A program made the translations under genes and the position numbers. The notes beneath the pieces were generated by a model. It was not told the DNA's origin and did not search any database. It was given only the letters and a program-made list of their open reading frames with translations. A stretch of DNA of 64,000 nt from Clostridia bacterium (lineage in GTDB: Bacteria; Bacillota; Clostridia; Lachnospirales; CAG-274): positions 1 through 64,000 of the forward strand of contig JAUNGN010000007.1 in assembly GCA_030524425.1 (NCBI GenBank). The letters are read 5' to 3'. Below are positions 26,880 to 35,717 of the stretch, in pieces (the first letter of the stretch is position 1; the number at the start of each line of letters is the position of its first letter).

Positions 26880-27011
26880 ATGGATTTCTCACCGATTACT
26901 TTTTTTCAGATATCATTACAGCTTTTAAACACAGTTATTCTCATTGGAATTATTATAATTATCATATTGTTAATTATATTACTTATTAAACTTATTAAAA
27001 AGCATTCATAA
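26880..27011 (+). CDS. small single-pass membrane protein, 43 residues
   Basis: ATG eight bases after AAAGGAGG, an excellent ribosome site. One long Ile/Leu helix (about 12-37) is followed by a basic tail LIKLIKKHS, giving a predicted N-out/C-in or hairpin-free anchor. It has the shape of small membrane regulators or type I toxins, but no antisense RNA has been identified, so no function is claimed. Confidence 0.55.
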   Translation: MDFSPITFFQISLQLLNTVILIGIIIIIILLIILLIKLIKKHS

Positions 27012-27038
27012 CATATATCGTTAAAATTACAATAATAC

Positions 27039-27067
27039 TTGAATTTTCCTTCCCAAAGGTGTATAAT
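27039..27067 (+). promoter_or_regulatory. leuS promoter
   Basis: TTGAAT (27039-27044) and TATAAT (27062-27067) with a 17-base spacer, 34 bases before the start codon. The short leader leaves no room for a T-box. Confidence 0.8.
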
Positions 27068-27100
27068 ATTAAATTAATATTACAATGGAGGAAATATTAA

Positions 27101-29506
27101 ATGAGCACAAAATACAATTATAAAGAAATTGAAAAAAAATGGCGTGCCAGATGGGAAAAAGATCCTGTTAATCCAACCAATACTGACAAGCCAAAATATT
27201 ACTGCTTAGATATGTTCCCTTACCCGTCAGGTAACGGCTTACATGTAGGTCACTGGAGAGGCTATGTACTCTCTGACGTAGTCAGCAGATATAAAATTTT
27301 ACAGGGATATGAAATTCTTCACCCAATGGGCTGGGACGCTTTTGGCTTACCTGCCGAAAACTATGCTATTAAGACAGGCACTCACCCATCAGCAGCAACC
27401 CAAAACAGTATTTCAAACATTAAAAGACAGGTTAATGAAATTGCCGCTGTTTACGATTGGGACAGAGAAATCAATACTACTGACCCTAACTACTATAAGT
27501 GGACACAGTGGATTTTCATTCAAATGTTTAAAAACGGTCTTGCTTACGAAAAGGAAATGCCTCTTAACTGGTGTCCTAACTGTAAGTGCGTATTAGCTAA
27601 TGAAGAAGCTACTAACGGTGTTTGTGACCGTTGCGGTTCTCAGGTTACAAAGAAGAATTTAAGACAGTGGATGCTTAAAATTACTAAGTATGCCGAAAGA
27701 TTACTTAATGATTTAGACAAGCTTGACTGGCCTTCAAAGGTTAAGAAAATGCAGTCTGACTGGATTGGCAAAAGCTATGGTGCTGAAATTGACTTTCCTG
27801 TTGACGGCACTGACAAGTCAATTAAGGTTTATACCACAAGACCCGATACTCTCTACGGTGCAACATTTATGGTACTTGCTCCTGAGCACGCTGTTATTAA
27901 GGAAATTACTGCTCCCGAATATAAGGATGCTATGGAAAAATATGTGTATGACGCAAGTACAAAATCTAATGTATCAAGAATGACAGACAAGGAAAAAACA
28001 GGTGTATTCACAGGTGCTTACGGTATTAACCCATTAAACGGTGCAAAGACGCCTATTTGGGTATCTGATTATGTTCTTGCGGACTATGGCACAGGTGCTA
28101 TTATGTGTGTACCTGCTCACGATGACAGAGATTTTGAATTTGCAAAGAAGTTTGACTTACCTATTATTCAGGTAATAAGCAAGGACGGCAAGGAGTCTGA
28201 ATTAACAGAGGCTTATACTGAATCCGGTATTATGATTAATTCAGGCGAGTTTAATGGTATGAAGTCCGAAGATGCTAAGGCTAAAGTTCCTGATTATATG
28301 GAAGAAAAAGGCTTCGGCAAAAAGACCGTAAACTATAAGCTCCGTGACTGGGTATTTTCAAGACAAAGATACTGGGGTGAGCCTATACCTCTTATTCACT
28401 GTGAAAAGTGTGGTATTGTTCCGGTTCCTGATAAGGATTTACCTGTTATTCTTCCCAATGTTGAAAGCTATAAGCCAACCGACACGGGTGAATCTCCTCT
28501 TGCAGCTATTGAAGACTGGGTTAATGTTAAGTGTCCATGCTGCGGCGGTCCTGCTAAGAGAGAAACTAATACAATGCCTCAGTGGGCAGGCTCTTCATGG
28601 TACTTCTTAAGATATTGTGACAACCATAATGATAAGGAGCTTGCAAGCAAAGAAGCGCTTAAAAAGTGGATGCCTGTTGATATGTATGTGGGCGGTATTG
28701 AACACGCTGTTCTTCATTTGCTTTATGCAAGATTTTATACCAAGTTCTTACATGACATCGGCGTAGTTGACTTTGATGAACCTTTTAAGAGGTTATTTAA
28801 TCAGGGTATGATTACAAAAGACGGTGCAAAAATGAGTAAGAATAAGGGTAACGTAGTATCTCCCGATGAAACTGTAGATGCTTATGGCTGTGATGCTCTT
28901 AGAATGTATGAGCTCTTTATAGGACCACCTGAATTAGATTCCGAATGGGACGATAACGGTATTGACGGTGTATACAGATACCTTAACAAGGTTTGGAAGT
29001 TTGTCGATGAATACAAAGATAAAATTATTGATACTACTCCTGAATTGGAGCGAGCTAAACACAAGATGATTTATGAAATTACTAACAGGCTTGAAGCTCT
29101 TACTCTCAATACAGTTGTATCAGGATTTATGGAGTTTACAAATAAGCTTATTGCTGTTGCTAAAGAGGCAGGCGGTGTAGACCAGTCATCACTTGATACT
29201 CTTGCAATTCTTCTTTCTCCGTTTGCTCCTCATATTGCAGAGGAAATTTGGGAAGTTGTCGGACATAGCGAATCTGTATTCCGCTCAACATGGCCAACAT
29301 ACGATGAATCAAAACTCAAGGAAGATACAATTAATATAGCTGTTCAGCTTAACGGTAAAGTTAGAGCTAATATTACTGTTGCTGCTGATGCTGATAAGGA
29401 CACAGTTCTTACAGCAGCCAAGGAAGCATTAGGCAGTAAAATTACAGGCACTATTGTCAAGGAAATTTATGTTCCCGGCAGAATTTGCAATATTGTTGCT
29501 AAATAG
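27101..29506 (+). CDS. leuS: leucyl-tRNA synthetase
   Basis: 801 residues, the usual bacterial size. Charges tRNA-Leu with leucine. The HIGH-type motif appears as GLHVGH within YPSGNGLHVGHWRGY, and the KMSKS motif as AKMSKNKGN. A zinc-ribbon WCPNCKC...CDRCGS lies before the large editing (CP1) domain, which carries TTRPDTLYGATFMVLAPEH. The C-terminal anticodon-binding and LeuS-specific regions are complete (ending NIVAK). ATGGAGG precedes the ATG. Unlike many clostridial synthetase genes it has no T-box leader. It ends at the terminator at 29521. Confidence 0.98.
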   Translation: MSTKYNYKEIEKKWRARWEKDPVNPTNTDKPKYYCLDMFPYPSGNGLHVGHWRGYVLSDVVSRYKILQGYEILHPMGWDAFGLPAENYAIKTGTHPSAATQNSISNIKRQVNEIAAVYDWDREINTTDPNYYKWTQWIFIQMFKNGLAYEKEMPLNWCPNCKCVLANEEATNGVCDRCGSQVTKKNLRQWMLKITKYAERLLNDLDKLDWPSKVKKMQSDWIGKSYGAEIDFPVDGTDKSIKVYTTRPDTLYGATFMVLAPEHAVIKEITAPEYKDAMEKYVYDASTKSNVSRMTDKEKTGVFTGAYGINPLNGAKTPIWVSDYVLADYGTGAIMCVPAHDDRDFEFAKKFDLPIIQVISKDGKESELTEAYTESGIMINSGEFNGMKSEDAKAKVPDYMEEKGFGKKTVNYKLRDWVFSRQRYWGEPIPLIHCEKCGIVPVPDKDLPVILPNVESYKPTDTGESPLAAIEDWVNVKCPCCGGPAKRETNTMPQWAGSSWYFLRYCDNHNDKELASKEALKKWMPVDMYVGGIEHAVLHLLYARFYTKFLHDIGVVDFDEPFKRLFNQGMITKDGAKMSKNKGNVVSPDETVDAYGCDALRMYELFIGPPELDSEWDDNGIDGVYRYLNKVWKFVDEYKDKIIDTTPELERAKHKMIYEITNRLEALTLNTVVSGFMEFTNKLIAVAKEAGGVDQSSLDTLAILLSPFAPHIAEEIWEVVGHSESVFRSTWPTYDESKLKEDTINIAVQLNGKVRANITVAADADKDTVLTAAKEALGSKITGTIVKEIYVPGRICNIVAK

Positions 29507-29520
29507 TTTAACATATCATT

Positions 29521-29552
29521 AAAGGGCTTGTGGAAATCACAAGTCCTTTTTA
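29521..29552 (+). terminator. leuS terminator
   Basis: Stem AAAGGGCTTGTG/CACAAGTCCTTT with a five-base loop and a following T-run, 15 bases after the leuS stop. Confidence 0.88.
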
Positions 29553-29566
29553 TCTAAAATATTAAA

Positions 29567-29593
29567 CAAAAAAAGACCGATTGCTCAGTCTTT
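29567..29593 (-). terminator. terminator of the putative small RNA
   Basis: Stem AAAGAC/GTCTTT with a 10-base loop, then a run of seven T residues on the minus strand. Confidence 0.75.
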
Positions 29594-29705
29594 CCTGTGA
29601 ATACCCGATTAAATTAATAAATACCTCAATTTATCAGATAATCTGATAAATTTCCCTACCCAATTTATAGAAAAATTTATAAAATTTATATTACATCTTC
29701 TCTTT
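29567..29705 (-). ncRNA. putative small RNA gene of about 140 nucleotides
   Basis: Between two convergent gene ends there is a complete transcription unit on the minus strand: a consensus promoter at 29712-29740, a strong internal hairpin (AATTTATCAGA/TCTGATAAATT, 29628-29652), and a terminator AAAGAC/GTCTTT (29572-29593) followed by seven T residues. I see no ORF with a ribosome site inside it, and no minus-strand gene follows. It does not match tmRNA, SRP RNA, RNase P RNA or a T-box by eye; 6S RNA would be longer. A trans-acting or regulatory sRNA is the likeliest reading. Confidence 0.6.
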
Positions 29706-29711
29706 AAATTC

Positions 29712-29740
29712 ATTATACTACACAATTTTCAACTTGTCAA
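29712..29740 (-). promoter_or_regulatory. promoter of the putative small RNA
   Basis: TTGACA (29735-29740) and TATAAT (29712-29717) on the minus strand, spacer exactly 17 bases: both boxes are perfect consensus. Confidence 0.85.
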
Positions 29741-29778
29741 CAAGATTTTTTTGTACATTTTAAACAAATATTTTATAT

Positions 29779-29809
29779 AAAAAAGATGGACAAAGCAATG
29801 TCCATCTTT
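29779..29809 (-). terminator. terminator of the RpiB/LacAB isomerase gene
   Basis: An 11-base-pair stem AAAGATGGACA/TGTCCATCTTT (29782-29809) followed by TTTT on the minus strand, 10 bases after the stop codon. Confidence 0.8.
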
Positions 29810-29819
29810 AAAAACATAA

Positions 29820-30458
29820 TTATGCCAAAATACTCTTAATATAATCAGCTATTTCGTCATTTTTGCAGTTAGCAAAGAAAAATTCACTAAACTTTTCACC
29901 GCTTACAGCACCTTTTAATAAATCCTGATCAATATTCTTAAGTACATACATAATATCAGTATGTGTAACCTTCTTAACCTCATCAAGTATTTTCTTATTT
30001 CTCTGTTCAGGTATAACCCTTTCCTTTGGGTAACCCTGACCGCTTTCACCAGAGAATAACTGCTCAAAAGTATATTTTAAATTAAGTTCAGCACCCCATC
30101 CAAATCCCTTGGCAAACGGAAAGGCTGCACAGTTACCGTCATTAATCTGTGCAAACATATAACCATCAGACGGATCTACAATATGTCCGCATAATACACC
30201 CGGGAAAGCATTACAAGCAAGCATTGCACCCTCACCTGTACCACAGCCTGTAACAACAAAATCAGCTGCGCCTGAGTTAAGAAGAATGGCTGAAAGAATA
30301 CCGCACTGTACATATGTAAGCTGTGCATCATCCTCAGCAGTATACATACCATAATTAAATACCTCATGACCCTTAGGCTCAACAACACTCTTAAGTGTTG
30401 AGCAAATAAGCTCATTTTTTGCTGCCTGGCTATTTTCGTTAATTAATGCAATTTTCAT
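29820..30458 (-). CDS. RpiB/LacA/LacB family sugar-phosphate isomerase
   Basis: 212 residues from the ATG correctly spaced after AAAGGTG; an in-frame ATG 18 bases earlier precedes that site. The N-terminal part holds the RpiB/LacAB fold with the GCGTGEGAMLACN loop, the Cys of which is the catalytic base region in RpiB. The protein is about 60 residues longer than typical RpiB (about 145-150); the C-terminal extension (PKERVIPEQRNKKILDEVKK) marks a clostridial subfamily. It should interconvert aldose and ketose phosphates; the true sugar is unknown. Single gene with its own terminator. Confidence 0.85.
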   Translation of the reverse strand: MKIALINENSQAAKNELICSTLKSVVEPKGHEVFNYGMYTAEDDAQLTYVQCGILSAILLNSGAADFVVTGCGTGEGAMLACNAFPGVLCGHIVDPSDGYMFAQINDGNCAAFPFAKGFGWGAELNLKYTFEQLFSGESGQGYPKERVIPEQRNKKILDEVKKVTHTDIMYVLKNIDQDLLKGAVSGEKFSEFFFANCKNDEIADYIKSILA

Positions 30459-30592
30459 TTTATTTTCACCTTTCATAAAAAATATTTTATATCTTAACTA
30501 TAAAATAAATACTCTGATTTGTCAATAGCAAAAGAACCTGCCCTGAAAATCAATCAATGACATTCAGGGCAGGAACTCTCAGTGTATCCACA

Positions 30593-30922
30593 TTAACAAG
30601 CTTCCTTGAATAAATCAAGCTTAGATACATGGTTTAAGTAAATAATTTTATTTCTGTTTCTATATGCTTTTTTAAGAACAAAATTTCGTTTTCTCTTCCT
30701 CATTTCTCTTTGCCTTTTTTCTTCAATACTGTCTGCTGCAATACCAAAAGCAAATAAACAGCAAATACTCAATCCTATAAAAGGAAGTGTTACAGCCAGC
30801 ATATTACCATAGCTTAAATTATTAAGCCAGCTTATACCGAAATTAACACAATATAGAGCCGTAAATATAACAACAGCTGCTAATAAATTTATACAAAGTT
30901 TAGCTAAATTATTAATCTTCAT
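30593..30922 (-). CDS. small membrane protein, unknown
   Basis: 109 residues with two membrane helices (about 8-32 and 37-60) followed by a very basic cytoplasmic tail (EEKRQREMRKRKRNF). AGGAGGT precedes the ATG and a consensus promoter lies 46 bases upstream, so expression should be strong. No family recognised. Confidence 0.65.
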   Translation of the reverse strand: MKINNLAKLCINLLAAVVIFTALYCVNFGISWLNNLSYGNMLAVTLPFIGLSICCLFAFGIAADSIEEKRQREMRKRKRNFVLKKAYRNRNKIIYLNHVSKLDLFKEAC

Positions 30923-30967
30923 AATTCAAAACCTCCTGTCATTCGTTCATTTGTTTGTTACAGCAAC

Positions 30968-30996
30968 ATTATACAACATATTTTCTATTTTGTCAA
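30968..30996 (-). promoter_or_regulatory. promoter of the 109-residue membrane protein gene
   Basis: TTGACA (30991-30996) and TATAAT (30968-30973) on the minus strand, 17-base spacer, perfect consensus. Confidence 0.85.
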
Positions 30997-31098
30997 ATAT
31001 TTGTTCTAATTTTTTTGTATTTTTTTACTTTAATTTATAACAGCTCTGTGATATACTTTAATTATAAATTATAGGATTTAATAAGGAGGTATTGGTTT

Positions 31099-31944
31099 AT
31101 GAAACTGGTAACTTTTACACATCTTAAAAAAACTTTAGTTGGTGCATTAACTGATAAATATATGTATCCCCTTCCCTTTAAAACCATGAATGAATTAATA
31201 GATTCCGGTAACTCCATAGAGGCACTTTGTGCCATGGCAGGCAATCCAATAGCCTTGCAGGAAACTAAAATACTTTCCCCTATTCCCGTACCAAAACAGG
31301 ATATTATTTGCCTTGGTATTAATTATATGGCACATGCCGTTGAATCAGCACGCTATAAAAAGGAAGCCTTTGGCGGAGAAAGACCATATGCCGTATATTT
31401 TTCAAAAAGAGTAAATGAATGCTCTCCCCATAACGGTACTATTTCAAGCTATGGAAAGATTGTAGACAGCCTTGACTATGAGTGTGAGCTTGCTGTAATT
31501 ATCGGCAGGGATTGTAAAAACGTAAAAAGAGAAAATGCCTTTGATTATGTATTTGGTTATACTATATTAAATGATATTAGTGCAAGAAATCTTCAAACAA
31601 GACATAAGCAATGGTATTTTGGCAAAAGTCTTGATGGATTTACCCCTATGGGGCCCTGTATTGTAACGGAAGATGAGTTTGAAAGACCTCCCGTACTTGA
31701 AATTAAATCCTATGTAAACAGTGAGCTTCGTCAAAACAGCACAACTGACCTGCTTATATTTGACATCCCTCACGTTATTGAAGAATTAAGCCAGGGAATG
31801 ACATTAAAGGCAGGTACAATTATTTCAATGGGAACTCCTGCGGGAGTAGGTATGGGCTTTAAACCTCCTAAATTCTTAAAGCACGGTGATGTTGTAGAAT
31901 GCTATATTGAAAACATAGGTACTTTGAGAACATATATTGAATAA
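31099..31944 (+). CDS. fumarylacetoacetate hydrolase (FAH) family protein
   Basis: 281 residues, ribosome site AAGGAGGT. The FAH fold is clear: CLGINYMAHAVES at about 71, then the metal-binding acidic residues in LDYECELAVIIGRD and YTILNDISARNLQ, and the closing STGTPAG-type loop ISMGTPAGVGMGF. Members hydrolyse or decarboxylate C-C bonds of diketo acids, or act on oxaloacetate; the substrate is not evident. No catabolic neighbours: it is flanked by a small membrane protein and a GLUG surface protein, so it looks like a stand-alone housekeeping member (oxaloacetate decarboxylase/tautomerase or acylpyruvase type). Confidence 0.88.
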   Translation: MKLVTFTHLKKTLVGALTDKYMYPLPFKTMNELIDSGNSIEALCAMAGNPIALQETKILSPIPVPKQDIICLGINYMAHAVESARYKKEAFGGERPYAVYFSKRVNECSPHNGTISSYGKIVDSLDYECELAVIIGRDCKNVKRENAFDYVFGYTILNDISARNLQTRHKQWYFGKSLDGFTPMGPCIVTEDEFERPPVLEIKSYVNSELRQNSTTDLLIFDIPHVIEELSQGMTLKAGTIISMGTPAGVGMGFKPPKFLKHGDVVECYIENIGTLRTYIE

Positions 31945-31999
31945 AATTAAAACAGCTCCCTTAAAAATTTTTCACTGTAATTACCACTTATGATGATTA

Positions 32000-32011
32000 A
32001 CGAACGTTCGT
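32000..32011. promoter_or_regulatory. 12-base palindrome upstream of the GLUG gene promoter
   Basis: Perfect ACGAACGTTCGT, 10 bases upstream of the -35 box at 32022. Short symmetric GAACGTTC-type sites are typical of TetR-family repressors; no such regulator is in the window, so the protein is unknown. Confidence 0.5.
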
Positions 32012-32021
32012 GCCGATTTGC

Positions 32022-32049
32022 TTGAAAAATTTTTCAAAATTGGTATACT
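32022..32049 (+). promoter_or_regulatory. promoter of the GLUG protein gene
   Basis: TTGAAA (32022-32027) and TATACT (32044-32049), 16-base spacer. Confidence 0.6.
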
Positions 32050-32085
32050 TAAATGCATAAATAAAATAACAGGAGGTCTTCTTTT

Positions 32086-33990
32086 ATGAAAAACAAAAAA
32101 ACTAAAAGAGGCTTAAGTTTAAAATGCCTGTTAATTGGCATTTTTGTTTATGCCCTTATAACAACAGCTATGTTTTCTTTTGAAATCGTAACCGCTGTTG
32201 CGGCCGAAACCCTTTCCATATCTGCAGCCGAAGAACTGTTAGATTTTCAAGAAAGAGTAAATACAGGTGAAGCTGATATTAATGCCACTCTCACATCTGA
32301 TATAGACATGACAGGCATAGAATTTACACCAATAGGCTATTTTGGAGGTTCCACTAAATATAAGTACAGTGGTACATTTGATGGAAACGGTCATAAAATA
32401 ACAAACCTTACCATAAATGATACAAATCAATGCACAGGTCTTTTTGGCTATATAAACACAGACGGTGAGGTTAAAAATCTGACAGTTGAAGGTTCTGTTA
32501 CAGGAGGACAATATACCGGAGGAATTGCAGGCTGTCTAAACGCTGCCAAAATCACAAACTGCACCTATTACGGTACAGTTAACGGAAGTAGCCGTGCAGG
32601 AGGTTTTGCAGGAACAAACCAAAGCGGTACAATAACAAACTGCACCAATTATGCCGCTGTTACAGCAACCGCCAGCTATGTTGGAGGTATTGCAGGCATT
32701 AATAACAAAGGCAGCATTGACAGCTGTAAAAACATGGGAGCTGTTGCAAGCAATGCTGAAAAAGGCTCTATCATAGGCGGTATAACAGGCAACAATTATG
32801 CCGACAGTGTCATAACAAATTGTATCAATGAAGGAAATATCAGCGGCATTTATAGCAATATAGGCGGTATTTCGAGTATGAACACAGGTACAATAATTGG
32901 CTGCCGTAATTCAGGTAATGTCACCTGGACAGGTGAAGATGCCTTTGGCTGCAGCTTTTTTGGAGGTATTGCTTCAGATAACGCAGGCACAATAAAAAAC
33001 TGCTATAATGAGGGCTGCATATACGGTGTCAGCTATGTAGGCGGTATTGCAGGTCGTCACGGTAATTCTTCCAAAGAGGCTTTAATAGAGGGCTGTATGA
33101 ACAATGGTAAAATTAAAGCCGATAATAAAACATATTCAAGTAATATAGGTGGAATATCAGGCACAAACTATGACACCGGTGTGACAACAGCCGAAATTGT
33201 AATAATAAGAAACTGCTGTAATTTAGGTGAAATAGTAAGCCCGGGTTCTTCTACGGGAGGTATTTCAGGCAGCAACATAGGCGGCTCAGAAATACATAAC
33301 TGCTATAATACAGGTATTATTAATGCTACCGGTGCAGGTATTATTGCAGGACGAAATTCTTCAACACAAGACGAGAATAGTGTGGTAAATAATTGCTATT
33401 ATATTCAAACAGATGAAATAAACTCAGCCTTATCAGCCGTTGCCACAATTTCCTCAGGCTCAGTTATAACCTCAACAGAGGTAAAGGATATGTCAGCCTT
33501 TGAAAGGGGTGAGGTAACTTACCTTCTTAACGAATCAAAAAATTCCGAGAGCAGTCCTTGGGTTCAAACCTTAACCGTTGACAGCTTACCTGTGCTTTCA
33601 GCTATGTATGACAGTCTTGAGGTTGTAGGCTTTACGGAAGAAGAAAATGGATCTATGCTCTATGCAAACTGCCTTACTGACGGCAGTATTGAAATAAAGG
33701 ATGTTACAGGCAAAACATTCAATATTGTTGTAGATACATCTGTTTTCGGCGGTGAGGGAAATGCAAAATATCTTGAAGCAGTAAAGGTGCTTAAAAATGA
33801 TGAAATAAGTAAAATAGTCCCTAATTATTACTATACTGATGAAAACAAGCAATATGCGCTCTTTTCCATTGAATTGGAAAGTGACAGTGAAACAACTGTA
33901 CGGGCTGAAATTGTTGCATCAGAAAACTGTGACGAAGCTGCTGCTGAAAACCGGCTTTATTACGTAACAAAAAGTGAATCTGTTTCATAA
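32086..33990 (+). CDS. secreted GLUG-repeat surface protein
   Basis: 634 residues, AGGAGGT before the ATG. Long basic N terminus and signal/anchor helix to about residue 42. From about 60 to 460 the protein is built of GLUG-type beta-helix repeats such as GGIAGCLNAAKITNC, GGFAGTNQSGTITNC and GGIAGINNKGSIDSC, about a dozen in all. The last about 150 residues form a separate domain without recognised motif. GLUG repeats are found in extracellular adhesins and next to IgA-protease-like peptidases; no peptidase domain is present here. No LPXTG or dockerin, so surface attachment is unclear. Possibly under TetR-like control (32000-32011). Confidence 0.85.
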   Translation: MKNKKTKRGLSLKCLLIGIFVYALITTAMFSFEIVTAVAAETLSISAAEELLDFQERVNTGEADINATLTSDIDMTGIEFTPIGYFGGSTKYKYSGTFDGNGHKITNLTINDTNQCTGLFGYINTDGEVKNLTVEGSVTGGQYTGGIAGCLNAAKITNCTYYGTVNGSSRAGGFAGTNQSGTITNCTNYAAVTATASYVGGIAGINNKGSIDSCKNMGAVASNAEKGSIIGGITGNNYADSVITNCINEGNISGIYSNIGGISSMNTGTIIGCRNSGNVTWTGEDAFGCSFFGGIASDNAGTIKNCYNEGCIYGVSYVGGIAGRHGNSSKEALIEGCMNNGKIKADNKTYSSNIGGISGTNYDTGVTTAEIVIIRNCCNLGEIVSPGSSTGGISGSNIGGSEIHNCYNTGIINATGAGIIAGRNSSTQDENSVVNNCYYIQTDEINSALSAVATISSGSVITSTEVKDMSAFERGEVTYLLNESKNSESSPWVQTLTVDSLPVLSAMYDSLEVVGFTEEENGSMLYANCLTDGSIEIKDVTGKTFNIVVDTSVFGGEGNAKYLEAVKVLKNDEISKIVPNYYYTDENKQYALFSIELESDSETTVRAEIVASENCDEAAAENRLYYVTKSESVS

Positions 33991-34430
33991 AATAAAAATA
34001 TAATCTGCTTTTTACCCTTAAAAAATGTCGCTTCTGTAAAAAAACCGGGGTAAACAGTACAGCTAAGGGCGGTTAAGCAGAAACTTGTCTTAACCACCCT
34101 TATAATTTGTAAAAATCCCCTATACTGCTTTGAACATAAATTTTAAATACTTTTATAAATTTCTTCAGTCCAATATATTTCTTATGAGCTTAACATTATG
34201 ACCTACTATTGAAAAATGAGATGTTTTTCGTCCATTTAATATCCTAAGAACCAATGATATACAACATTAATTTCTATTTATTACTCTGCCCTTCTTAATA
34301 AGCTGATACCATAAAATGCTGATTAATACTGTTTAAACAAAATAATATAATCTGTGCCTTGTCTGTGTTATCAGTACAATATAATTACCCAATGATATCA
34401 TAAATCACTTGCGTTCTGAACCCTTTTGTA
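33991..34430. other. 440-base gap without a gene
   Basis: No supported ORF. The only structure is an imperfect hairpin at 34065-34101 (AAGGG-GGTTAAG/CTTAACC-CCCTT with one mismatch), which lacks a T-run and may mark the end of the GLUG transcript or of the convergent YibE/F gene. The rest is AT-rich with many stops and looks like decayed sequence. Confidence 0.5.
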
Positions 34431-35540
34431 TTATAAGACAGCCTTTTTGGTGTAAATTACCGACGAAATAAACGCAGCAACAGGCACTGTATATATTATG
34501 GCCATACTGCCTGCAACACCTTGTATTATTTCTATACCTATTTTTAAAAGATTTATTGTATAAAGATAAGGATAATTATAGGCATACAGGGTAACAACAG
34601 TGTTTACCGATGTTCCCGCAAAGGCGAGTATAAGTGTATTGGACATAGTTCCCATTGCATCTCTGCCTACATTCATACCTGATTTAAAGAGCTCTTTTTT
34701 AGTTAGTTTGTTGTTTTGTTTGTAAATTTCCTCACAAGCAGATGCTACAGTCATTGCCACATCCATAACGGCCCCCAAGGAGGCAATAAGTATACCTGAA
34801 AAAAGCAGTTCTCCGGGCTTTATTGCAGTATTTTGTGCAATGAACAGAAGCTCATCTATTTCAGATACATTATAGCCTGATATATCCGTCATTTTACAGA
34901 AAACAAAAGCGAATAAACCTGAAAGAACAACTCCCGTAACTGTTCCGGCAATGGCAATAAATGCCTTATATGTTTTACCTCCCACAAGAAGGAGGGTTAC
35001 GGCTGTAGTAGCTGCTGATGCCAAAACTGATGCCAAAAATGGAGATACCCCTCTGTATACCATAGGAAGATATACAAAAAATATCATAATAAATGTAAAT
35101 ATAAGTCCAAGTATAGCAAGAATACCTTTTTTTCCTCCTATGACATAAAGGCTTAAAAAGAACATACCTATTATTATGTAAATAGGAAGGGCTCTGTAAT
35201 ATCCTGTTACATTTACCGTATAGTATCCATTGTTCTCATTTACGCTTACCATAACTTTCATTCTGGCTTTACAGTCTGCTCCGTATAAATAAGCCGAGTT
35301 ACTCCTTGCCTCAAAAGTCTGTCCCTTGTGACTGCCCTTTAATATTTTTACCATTACCTCCTGCTGACCAACTCTTGTACCGTTTTCAATTAAATTATCC
35401 TTTATAATGTGAGTAACAACAGCCTCTTCATATGTTTTTCCATCACTGTTTATAAGAGGTACAAAGTCAATGTCATTAAGCTTTATTATTCCTGCAAGTA
35501 TAATAACTGCAATTACAACACAACTGATTTTTTTTAACAT
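34431..35540 (-). CDS. YibE/F family membrane protein
   Basis: About 369 residues from the second ATG; the first ATG (35549) directly abuts the AAAGGG ribosome site. One N-terminal helix, an extracytoplasmic beta-rich segment (about 35-115, with EEAVVTHIIKDNLI and TRVGQQEVMVKIL), then seven or eight membrane helices. The motifs GGKKGILAILGLIFTFIMIF and the GAVMDVAMTVAS block are typical of YibE/F. The family is widespread in Firmicutes and its function, possibly transport, is not established. Single gene, divergent from the double phosphoesterase. Confidence 0.88.
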   Translation of the reverse strand: MLKKISCVVIAVIILAGIIKLNDIDFVPLINSDGKTYEEAVVTHIIKDNLIENGTRVGQQEVMVKILKGSHKGQTFEARSNSAYLYGADCKARMKVMVSVNENNGYYTVNVTGYYRALPIYIIIGMFFLSLYVIGGKKGILAILGLIFTFIMIFFVYLPMVYRGVSPFLASVLASAATTAVTLLLVGGKTYKAFIAIAGTVTGVVLSGLFAFVFCKMTDISGYNVSEIDELLFIAQNTAIKPGELLFSGILIASLGAVMDVAMTVASACEEIYKQNNKLTKKELFKSGMNVGRDAMGTMSNTLILAFAGTSVNTVVTLYAYNYPYLYTINLLKIGIEIIQGVAGSMAIIYTVPVAAFISSVIYTKKAVL

Positions 35541-35717
35541 ATTTTTCATCCCTTTTAACTAAAATTTATTTTCAAAACTATTATAAAATTTAAAAAGTTA
35601 AAGTCAATAGACTTTACTGAGTTTGAAATAACATTTTACAAATATCAGATAGAACTATTTTTTATAATGGGTATAATAGTGTTCGTATATGAAATTTATT
35701 TTAGGAGGAAAACAAAA

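Noticed and set aside
27011-27100. T-box or other riboswitch in front of leuS
   Set aside because: The promoter lies only 34 bases before the start codon, leaving no space for a leader structure.
29567-29705. 6S RNA, SRP RNA or tmRNA as identity of the small RNA
   Set aside because: It is too short for 6S or tmRNA, and lacks the conserved SRP loop and any tRNA-like or peptide-tag part.
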